A stretch of DNA of 64,000 nt from RI-231 sp041394905 (GTDB lineage: Bacteria > Acidobacteriota > Terriglobia > Bryobacterales > UBA6623), in assembly GCA_041394905.1 (NCBI GenBank), contig JAWKHJ010000011.1:1-64000 (forward strand), read 5' to 3'. Of this stretch, positions 57,727 through 64,000 are shown in pieces. Below the pieces are notes generated by a model that searched no databases, had not been told where the DNA came from, and saw only the letters and a program-made list of their open reading frames with translations. Numbering within the stretch: position 1 is the first letter of the stretch; every line of letters starts with the position of its first letter. The position numbers and the translations under genes were made by a program.

Positions 57727-57921
57727 ATGCCCCAACGCTACAAATGGTACGCCGTGATCTTCGTCGTGGTCGTCGTGCTGACAGCCGTTTTGTTCGTCGC
57801 CGATTTGACGGATGGCCCAGACCCTGCCCAGACCGCCGTTCCCATGGAGAAGAATCCGGACTACAAGCCATCCCAGCAGAGCGATACGCCGATGGCGGAG
57901 GAAGGCGGACCTTACAGGTAG
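57727..57921 (+). CDS. Small single-pass membrane protein
   Basis: A 64-residue protein MPQRYKWYAVIFVVVVVLTA with one N-terminal membrane helix and a short acidic, Pro-rich tail (NPDYKPSQQSDTPMAEEGGP). No family is recognised. An alternative in-frame ATG lies at 57700. It follows the secreted 241-residue gene on the same strand after 114 bases. A real gene is likely from the clean hydrophobic segment, but evidence is limited. Confidence 0.45.
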   Translation: MPQRYKWYAVIFVVVVVLTAVLFVADLTDGPDPAQTAVPMEKNPDYKPSQQSDTPMAEEGGPYR

Positions 57922-58301
57922 GGAGTCCTGAGACGCGGCATGATCCACGTCGTCTCGACCTACCCGCATGGCCCGATCTGTCTAGCGGCGACTCGCGGAG
58001 ACGTCCATCCTATGGGAACGCTCTTCGCCGCTCATGCCCGCGTGGTCGACAAACATCCGCCGGCCAACTGTCGGAGCCGCGCCTCATCCGCGAAACCGCA
58101 ACGGTGACCGCCTAGGTGACCAGCGCCCCGAACAGGATTGCATGGATCCCTGCTCCGACTCGAGCGTTCCAGCTGATCGTAAACAGTTCCGTCCGCAGGT
58201 GGTCTGTCCGTTTCGTCGGTCCAGATTCGTCGCCACACTCAAGCGACAATCCAGCAGCTGAGCTCGTTTCTGAGTCTTCGTTTGCGCCCGTCCCGGTGGG
58301 T
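57922..58301. other. Intergenic stretch without identifiable features
   Basis: No gene or RNA is supported on either strand. It separates the plus-strand small membrane gene from the minus-strand rhodanese. Confidence 0.4.
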
Positions 58302-58634
58302 TCAATGGGGGTTTACGGGCAGTTTGGCCTGCTTCCACCCGCGCATTCCGGCTTCGTAGTCATACACTGCGGTGAATCCCGCCGCATCCAGTCTTTTCGC
58401 CGCCTTCGGAGATGCGTCGCAGTCGGCGCTTGCGCAATAGACCACCACCGGTTCGTCCTTGCCGCCGGCGAGCTGGCGGATCTGTTGTTCAAAGTCCGTA
58501 GTGGTCAGCGGTATGTTTGCCGAGTCGGGGATGTGCTCTTTTTCAAACTGCTCCTTGGACAGAACATTGACGATAGCCAAACCGGCATTGCGTTGTCTCA
58601 TTTCCTTGAGTTGTGACGTGTCGATCGTCTTCAT
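58302..58634 (-). CDS. Rhodanese-like domain protein
   Basis: A 110-residue single-domain sulfurtransferase-like protein. MKTIDTSQLKEMRQRNAGLA, IVNVLSKEQFEKEHIPDSAN and the active-site loop VVYCASADCDAS with catalytic Cys, then RLDAAGFTAVYDYEAGMRGW, match the family. It lacks a signal peptide, so it is cytoplasmic. It follows the transaldolase gene on the same strand after 36 bases, with GGAG before the start, and is likely cotranscribed. A function in thiol or persulfide transfer is generic for the family. Confidence 0.85.
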   Translation of the reverse strand: MKTIDTSQLKEMRQRNAGLAIVNVLSKEQFEKEHIPDSANIPLTTTDFEQQIRQLAGGKDEPVVVYCASADCDASPKAAKRLDAAGFTAVYDYEAGMRGWKQAKLPVNPH

Positions 58635-58670
58635 GATGTTTTTCTCCTGTAATCGTGCGGTGACTTTCGC

Positions 58671-59798
58671 TTACGCCGCGATTTTCGCTTCGAGTCCGTC
58701 GAGGAGCTCGCTGAACGGTTCGTCGAATTTTCGGACGCCCTCGCGCAAGAGCTGATCGGTAACGCCCTTCATGTCGATGCCCAAGTCGCCGAGCCGCCGC
58801 AGCGTTTCGCGACATCGTCCTCGCCCTGCGCCAGAACGTCTTCCGCCTTTCCTCGCTCGAGGAAGGCGCGCAGAAATTCTCGTCAGGCATCGTGTCTACG
58901 GTGTCGGGGCCGACGAGCGCATTGGCGTACATCAGCTCGTCGTAGGCGGAGTCCTTGACGCTCATGCTGGCCCATAGCAGGTGCTGGGGCAATGCACCCC
59001 GCTTTTCGAGAGGCTGAAATCGATCGGAGCTGAAGGTCTCTCGGAAGCTCTGAAAAGCGAGCTTTGCCGACGCGATTGCGCACTGCCGCGCAGAGAGCGG
59101 GCCACGTCAGGATGTTTCCGCCCTTGATCTCGTCATCCAGCTTGGAATCGACCAAGACGTCGATGCGACTCAGGAAGAAGCTCGCAACCGGTGAATGTTG
59201 CGAGCGTTTCGCCCCTGGTCTAGCGCGTCCTCGATCCCCTGGATGTACGCGAGTGCGACTTCGTGATAGCGCGGCAAGGAGAACAACAGCGTGACGTTGA
59301 CGTTGATCCCTTGCCCAATGAGGGCGCGGATTGCTTCTAGGCCCTCCTCGGTAGCTGGGACCTTGATGAAGACATTCGGCCGGTCGACGGCCTGCCACAG
59401 TCGCTGGGCCTCCTCGATCGTCGCGCGCGCGTCGTGCGCTAGGCGCGGGACACCTCCAGGCTGACGAACCCATCTTGGGGTAAACCTTCCTCGAAGTGCG
59501 GCAGCAGTTGATCGGCTGCGGCTTGGATGTCCTCGACGGCCAGAGTCTCGTAGATTTGCGCTGGAGATTTGCCCTGCCGAGCGAGCTTCTTGATGGGGCC
59601 GTCGTAGGCGGAACCCTCGGAGATCGCAGAGGCGAAAATCTTCGGGTTCGAAGTGACGCCGCGCAAGCCGACATCGATGTACTTCTTCAGGCCGCCCGAC
59701 TCAATGAGGTCGCGGCTCAAGTTGTCGAGCCAGATGCTCTGGCCAATTCGCGAGGCGCGAGTGACGGGATTGTTGGGTTGCTTTTCCGTTTGTGGCAT
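58671..59798 (-). CDS. tal: Transaldolase (frameshifted)
   Basis: Start at 59798 (MPQTEKQPNNPVTRASRIGQ). The N-terminal SIWLDNLSRDLIESGGLKKY and GVTSNPKIFASAISEGSAYD are diagnostic. Across frame changes come VSLEVSP-like, NVFIKVPATEEGLEAIRALI with the Schiff-base lysine, VNVTLLFSLPRYHEVALAYI and SFFLSRIDVLVDSKLD. The C-terminal part has QHLLWASMSVKDSAYDELMY, VDTMPDE and LEAKIAA with TAA at 58671. The length of about 375 residues fits the long transaldolase form. It would supply pentose-phosphate intermediates that feed the phosphoketolase encoded at 44.9-47.2 kb. Confidence 0.85.
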
Positions 59799-59932
59799 TT
59801 CGTTGATCTGACAAACTCGACCCGGCTGTCGTTTCATGCGGGGCGAAACAGATCATCGAATGCCGTTCTCACGGAACGGATTGAGCGGATGGCGAGCGGC
59901 CATTCTCGACGCGCGTCTCCGTTTCTTCTCTG

Positions 59933-60427
59933 TCAGGACGGCTCATCGTTCTCTGCGCGCCCAAGGAAGAACGCTTGCAGCTTTTGCCGGACTCGAAACA
60001 TCCGCACTCGAACCGTGCTGGGCTTGAGCCCATGCCGCTGCGCGACCTCCTGACTGCTGTATCCGGCGACGTAGAGCTCGCTCAGCATCTCGCGGTCTTC
60101 CGGGGAACACACCTTCAAGCTGTTTTCGACGTCGACGCGTGGACCGTCCGGACGAACGCTTTCGGCGATGATCGGATCGTCGAGCTGATCCACACGCTTC
60201 CCGCGGCGATAGTCGTTCCGGAAGATGTTGAGTGCGATGCTGTTGATCCAGCCCGCTACGCTTCCGATCTTGCGCAGAGTCGCACGCTTTTCCCAACCGC
60301 GCGTCCACGCCGCTTGGGCCGCGTCTTCCGCTTGCTGCGCGGGCACGCCGCGGGCCATCAGGAAGTGGACGGTTTTGTCGTGGGATGCGTCATAGGCGCG
60401 GCCGTACTCGGCTCTGGTGATGTTCAT
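59933..60427 (-). CDS. RNA polymerase sigma-70-like (ECF) factor
   Basis: A 164-residue protein. The start MNITRAEYGRAYDASHDKTV at 60427 follows GGAGGGAG. Region 2 includes FLMARGVPAQQAEDAAQAAW, TRGWEKRATLRKIGSVAGWI and NSIALNIFRNDYRR. Region 4 includes DREMLSELYVAGYSSQEVAQ, RHGLKPSTVRVRMFRVRQKL. It is a different subgroup from the kinase-coupled factor at 56.1 kb. No anti-sigma gene is adjacent, and the target regulon is unknown. Confidence 0.82.
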   Translation of the reverse strand: MNITRAEYGRAYDASHDKTVHFLMARGVPAQQAEDAAQAAWTRGWEKRATLRKIGSVAGWINSIALNIFRNDYRRGKRVDQLDDPIIAESVRPDGPRVDVENSLKVCSPEDREMLSELYVAGYSSQEVAQRHGLKPSTVRVRMFRVRQKLQAFFLGRAENDEPS

Positions 60428-60639
60428 GGCTCCCTCCAAGGAGCGGTTCGGCGCGCTTCCCACCCGCGGGCGCGCAGAACTGAAGGCCCAGGCGAAGTTG
60501 CTGGGTCATCGAGCGGCGGCCTAGGGAGATTGTGCGTCGGATTCGCTCCGCCTGAGGTGGATGACGAGCTTCTTTCGGCTGTTACCCGGTATGTCCCTAC
60601 CATGGGGAAACCGGCGAATCTGGCTTTCGCGCGAGCCAA

Positions 60640-61083
60640 TCAGTCTTTGCCAGGCAACCGGTGCAGCCGTCCGACCAGCAGCACGAATAGAGTGATCGCG
60701 GATGTGACCCCGGCGATCCAAAAGTACCCAGAACCGCAGGCTGCCCCCACGCCTCCAACCGCCCAGATTCCAGCCGCAGTCGTCAGGCCTCGCGGATCTT
60801 TGCCCGCCTTGATGATCGAGCCGGCGCCCAGAAAGCCGATGCCGCCGGCCACTCCCTCAACCACGCGGATCGGATCGAGGTTATTCGAAGTGTTCGTGCT
60901 GAGGTCTCGAAAAAGCTCCAGACCGACAAGCGTGAAACATGAGGCCCCGAGCCCGACGAGCATGTGTGTTCGCAATCCGGCCGGCTTGTCGAGGGACTCG
61001 CGTTCCCATCCGATTGCGCCTCCGAACAAGGTCGGCAGCAACAGTCGGAGGCAAAGAGACCCAAGCTCGGTGACATCCATCAT
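60640..61083 (-). CDS. MgtC/SapB-family membrane protein
   Basis: A 147-residue inner-membrane protein with four to five helices. LRLLLPTLFGGAIGWERESL and KPAGLRTHMLVGLGASCFTL carry the conserved E-R and R-T-H residues. DPIRVVEGVAGGIGFLGAGS IIK and RGLTTAAGIWAVGGVGAACG SG complete the MgtC core. It lacks the C-terminal ACT-like domain of virulence MgtC, as many environmental members do. The family is linked to Mg2+ limitation and F-ATPase modulation in pathogens; its role here is unknown. Confidence 0.9.
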   Translation of the reverse strand: MMDVTELGSLCLRLLLPTLFGGAIGWERESLDKPAGLRTHMLVGLGASCFTLVGLELFRDLSTNTSNNLDPIRVVEGVAGGIGFLGAGSIIKAGKDPRGLTTAAGIWAVGGVGAACGSGYFWIAGVTSAITLFVLLVGRLHRLPGKD

Positions 61084-61184
61084 GCGCGCCCTGGGAATGA
61101 CGGACCAGCCCGGTCAGGCGTTACGTCTGCGGTATGAACCGAGCGCCTGTAACGCGCAACGCCGCCCATTTGTCACTTGTCAGA

Positions 61185-62267
61185 ATGAAAATTGAAAACA
61201 GAAACAAGAAGCCCACTGTCGTTCTGACTGGAAGTGACGGCCTAATCGGGAGCGCGCTCGTGCGCGCGCTCCACGCCGACTACGACCTCGTTGGTTTGGA
61301 CAACGACCACTCGACGGACATCGAGGGCTTGCACGACCTCATCTACTGTGATCTGACGGAGGACGAGAGTGTAGCGCACGCTTTCGGGCAGCTTCGGGAG
61401 CGGCACGGCGATCACATCGCTAGCTTCATCCATTTGGCAGCCTACTACGACTTCAGCGGCGCGGACAGTCCCCTCTACGAACAACTGACTGTCGAGGGCA
61501 CGGCACGAATTCTGAAGCAGCTCTCGAAGTTCCAGGTCGACCAGTTTGTCTTCACCAGCACGATTCTCGTCATGGAGCCCTCGAAGGACGGAGAGAAGTT
61601 GGACGAGTCCTCGCCCGTGCAAGCGGAGTGGCAATACCCTCAGTCCAAGCTCGAGACCGAGAAGCTGATCTCCCGAGAGCGCGGCGACATCCCGGCGGTG
61701 ATCCTGCGCATCGCCGGCGTCTACTCGGAGTGGGGGCGCGCCGTGCCTATCGTTCAGCAGATGAAGCGAATTCAGGAAAAAGAGCTCGAGAGCTACCTAT
61801 TTCCCGGAAACCCAAGTCATGGCCAGTCCATGGTGCACATCGACGATGTGGTTTCTTGCATCCATCGAGTGATCGAGAAGCGTCGCGACCTGGACGGTCT
61901 TGAAGGATTCCTGATTGGCGAAGCGGACGCGATGAGCTATGAAGAGCTTCAGGACCAGATTGGCGAGCTGCTTCACGGTGAGGAATGGCCGTCTATCCGC
62001 ATCCCAAAACCTTTGGCGAAGGCTGGTGCCTACGCCAAGCAAGCTCTGCCCGGAGATGAGGACTTCATTCAACCGTGGATGGTCGATCTCGCCGATCAGG
62101 ACTATCGGATCGACATCGGCAAGGCGCAGCGCTTGTTGGACTGGCGTCCTCAGCACAGTCTCAGGGAAACGTTGCCGAGGATTGCCGCCCACCTGATCGA
62201 GGACCCCGACGAGTGGTACGAACGCAATGGCTTGGAGCAGGCGGCCGAAGTCGAGGCCCGACAGTGA
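61185..62267 (+). CDS. NAD(P)-dependent epimerase/dehydratase (extended SDR)
   Basis: A 360-residue cytoplasmic protein; the start at 61185 (MKIENRNKKPTVVLTGSDGL) puts the nucleotide-binding TGSDGLIGSAL near the N-terminus. DLTED marks the adenine pocket, FIHLAAYYDFSGADSPLYEQ and FVFTSTILVMEPS lead to the catalytic YPQSKLETEKL (YxxxK). The C-terminal part includes MVHIDDVVSCIHRVIEKR. The substrate, a sugar nucleotide or other, is not evident. The stop overlaps the VKOR-like gene start (GTGA), starting a four-gene operon. Confidence 0.9.
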   Translation: MKIENRNKKPTVVLTGSDGLIGSALVRALHADYDLVGLDNDHSTDIEGLHDLIYCDLTEDESVAHAFGQLRERHGDHIASFIHLAAYYDFSGADSPLYEQLTVEGTARILKQLSKFQVDQFVFTSTILVMEPSKDGEKLDESSPVQAEWQYPQSKLETEKLISRERGDIPAVILRIAGVYSEWGRAVPIVQQMKRIQEKELESYLFPGNPSHGQSMVHIDDVVSCIHRVIEKRRDLDGLEGFLIGEADAMSYEELQDQIGELLHGEEWPSIRIPKPLAKAGAYAKQALPGDEDFIQPWMVDLADQDYRIDIGKAQRLLDWRPQHSLRETLPRIAAHLIEDPDEWYERNGLEQAAEVEARQ

Positions 62268-62935
62268 GCGTCAAACAGCACGCGCTCGATCTCGACGCCG
62301 TCTCGCCACCATTCCCCTACAACGTTTCCGCTTGGCGTCAGCGCATTCCGATCTGCGTGTTGGCCTCAGTCGGTTGTTTGACCGCGGTCTACATGGGCTT
62401 GTTCCAGTGGGGGCTGATCAATTCGGTCTGGGACCCGGTGTTCGGCCAGCAATCGGAGAAAGTCCTGCGCTCTGAGACGTCTCTTGCGATGGAGCGGTGG
62501 ATGCTCGTCCCAGACGCGATCCTGGGAGCGTTTGCCTATCTCGGCGATGCGATTTACGGCTTGTCCGGATCGACTCGCCGGTGGCAGCTTCGCCCGTGGA
62601 TGACGATTCTGTTTGGGCTTGATGTGATTCCCCTGGGCGTGGTCAGCGCGGTGCTCGTATTCATGCAAGGAGCGGTTGTCGGGTACTGGTGCTTCCTGTG
62701 CATCTTCACGGCGTTCATCTCTTTGGCTTTGATCTACTTCGCCTATGACGAAGTCTGGGCGTGTGTACGATTTCTCTACGCCATTTGGCGGGAGGGCGAC
62801 CGCAAGCTGTTCTGGCAGATTTTCTGGGGTTTCGGGTCGGGCCGGGCGGCGGAGCTCGCCAGCGAAACCATCGCCCAGTCGCAACTCCTGGATACAGGTG
62901 GTGAAGGAGGCGCCCATGTGGCCGCGCGTAACTGA
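62264..62935 (+). CDS. Vitamin K epoxide reductase (VKOR)-like membrane protein
   Basis: A 223-residue protein from a GTG start at 62264 overlapping the epimerase stop. Helices include IPICVLASVGCLTAVYMGLF QWG, PWMTILFGLDVIPLGVVSAV and VGYWCFLCIFTAFISLALIY. The last helix has the quinone-side CxxC (WCFLC) expected of VKOR-type proteins. No fused thioredoxin domain is present, and the periplasmic loop cysteine pair is not obvious. It would oxidise or relay disulfides in the envelope by family analogy. It overlaps the SPW gene by about 20 bases. Confidence 0.75.
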   Translation: MSVKQHALDLDAVSPPFPYNVSAWRQRIPICVLASVGCLTAVYMGLFQWGLINSVWDPVFGQQSEKVLRSETSLAMERWMLVPDAILGAFAYLGDAIYGLSGSTRRWQLRPWMTILFGLDVIPLGVVSAVLVFMQGAVVGYWCFLCIFTAFISLALIYFAYDEVWACVRFLYAIWREGDRKLFWQIFWGFGSGRAAELASETIAQSQLLDTGGEGGAHVAARN

Positions 62936-63284
62936 GTTGATGCTTGCCGTCTGGCTCGCAGCTTCGCCCTTCCTCCTGCGAGCGCCGGACTCGAGTGGGT
63001 CCGAAGCGATCCAAGCTTACGTTTGCGCCCTCATCGTGGTGATCGCGAGCTGCCTTGCGTATTGGCCGCCGACGCGACACTCCCGGGCGCTCACGGCCGC
63101 AGTCGGACTTTGGCTGGCGAGCCGAGCGTATGTGATCTCGCCGCATCCGGCTCCGGCGATGATGCAGAACGAGTTCTTGGTCGGTCTGCTCCTTCTGATG
63201 TTCGCAGTCGTTCCGAATGAAGCAGAGAGCCCCCCGCGCTCATGGAGGCGGTTTGTAGAGACCGCGCCCAACCGAACGAGATGA
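62916..63284 (+). CDS. SPW-repeat membrane protein
   Basis: A 122-residue protein, MWPRVTELMLAVWLAASPFL, with four predicted helices and an SPW-like ASPFLL turn after helix 1. Later segments are AYVCALIVVIASCLAYWPPT and FLVGLLLLMFAVVPNE. GAAGGAGG lies just before the start. SPW proteins often accompany epimerase and VKOR-like genes; their function is unknown. The stop overlaps the DedA start (ATGATG). Confidence 0.75.
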   Translation: MWPRVTELMLAVWLAASPFLLRAPDSSGSEAIQAYVCALIVVIASCLAYWPPTRHSRALTAAVGLWLASRAYVISPHPAPAMMQNEFLVGLLLLMFAVVPNEAESPPRSWRRFVETAPNRTR

Positions 63285-64000
63285 TGCAGTGGGTTGAGCA
63301 GATCATCACACGTCTGGGCTACATAGGCGTCGCGTTGTTGACGGCGGCTGAAAATCTGTTCCCGCCTCTGCCTTCTGAGGTCATCCTGCCCTTGGCCGGC
63401 TTCGCGGCCGCACGTGGGGAATTGAGTATTGCCGGCACGATCGCCGCGGGCGCCGCCGGGTCGCTGCTGGGCACGTCGGCCTACTATTTCGCAGGCTACT
63501 TGGTTTCGGAAAGGCGTCTGAAGGAATGGACGCTTTCTTACGGAGGATGGACCGGTATCGACGACCGGGACCTTGATCGGGCAAGGCGCTGGTTCGAGCG
63601 CTACGGCCACTGGGCCATTCTGATTTGTCGCTGCGTTCCGGGGTTACGGACGGTCATCTCGCTTCCCGCCGGGATGAACCGAATGCGGCTGGGGCCGTTC
63701 CTCTTCTACTCCTCCGTTGGCACTTTGCTTTGGACTGCCCTGTTGACCCTGGGCGGGGCTTGGCTCGAAATCGCTACCGGCGAATCCAAGATTATCTCCA
63801 GCCTCTCTCCTGGGCTGTCTTGATCGCATTGGCGGTCGCGGCTTCGATCTACGTGTATCGAAAGCGTAGGCATCGCAGCCCAAAACGGACTGTTGACTCG
63901 AGCCTCATCTGTCGGACATACGCACCCTCAGGCCTAGTCCGCTATTCGCGCTGTTTTTCGGAGTGCCTGGCCGAGTGTCGTGCGTCCGAATCAGCACTCA
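63281..64000 (+). CDS. DedA-family membrane protein (frameshifted, runs to window end)
   Basis: The start MMQWVEQIITRLGYIGVALL at 63281 overlaps the SPW stop. DedA signatures are AENLFPPLPSEVILPLAGFA, GSLLGTSAYYFAGY, WFERYGHWAILICRCVPGLR TVISLPAGMNRM. The frame ends at 63823, but the expected last helix (YLQPLSWAVLIALAVAASIY VYRKR) continues in a shifted frame from about 63790 with no stop before 64000. DedA/SNARE-associated proteins are flippase-like membrane proteins for polyprenyl or phospholipid carriers. Confidence 0.85.

Overview
The window is GC-rich bacterial DNA. It combines an ECF sigma factor translationally coupled to a Ser/Thr kinase with a TolB-like propeller, a CadC-type winged helix fused to a TolB propeller, giant secreted NHL/CARDB/thrombospondin-3 proteins, and a 326-residue protein of a type I associate with Acidobacteriota mobile DNA. 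Together these suggest an Acidobacteriota-like (Solibacter/Bryobacter-type) organism. This is an inference from gene content, since no rRNA lies in the window. Many genes are split by single-base indels while neighbours of 700-1,100 codons are intact. Draft-consensus error is the simplest explanation for most of these, so frameshifted genes are described as one locus.

Region 1 (1-7.2 kb) holds remnants of secreted proteins with C-terminal FG-GAP-like repeats. One, a CAP-domain protein, is interrupted by a degenerate IS66 element (1754-4239) whose terminal inverted repeats are visible. A methyltransferase and another FG-GAP-type remnant lie on the minus strand.

Region 2 (7.2-26.2 kb) is an accessory island. 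Two diverged copies of the 3' half of a tRNA-Gly(CCC) gene (7232 and 24327) each precede a minus-strand tyrosine integrase of the same family. Between them lie an IS1182-type transposase, a CadC/TolB sensor-like protein, a giant (about 3,200-residue) mosaic secreted protein and an internally deleted N-acyl-D-amino-acid deacylase. The second integrase has lost its catalytic-tyrosine segment. It sits head-to-head with the uncharacterised 326-residue gene.

Region 3 (26.6-35.8 kb) is a complete potassium-uptake operon, kdpFABC, an outer-membrane beta-barrel protein, then kdpDE, with overlapping start and stop codons.

Region 4 (36-42.3 kb) carries an AbiEi/AbiEii-like pair, an ArsR-controlled DUF318/ArsP-type permease with a redox-active mini-thioredoxin, a sterol-desaturase-type hydroxylase divergent from an ArsR-rhodanese fusion, and a SulP transporter. 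Inverted-repeat operators are visible for both ArsR proteins.

Region 5 (53.2 to 40.5 kb, minus strand) reads glgP-glgX-ackA-xfp-H+-ATPase-sulP as one tightly packed unit. It links glycogen phosphorolysis to phosphoketolase/acetate-kinase ATP formation. A transaldolase is nearby (58.7-59.8 kb).

Region 6 (53.4-64 kb) has the sigma/kinase pair, small secreted and membrane proteins, a rhodanese, transaldolase, a second sigma-70-like factor, MgtC, and an epimerase-VKOR-SPW-DedA operon running off the end.
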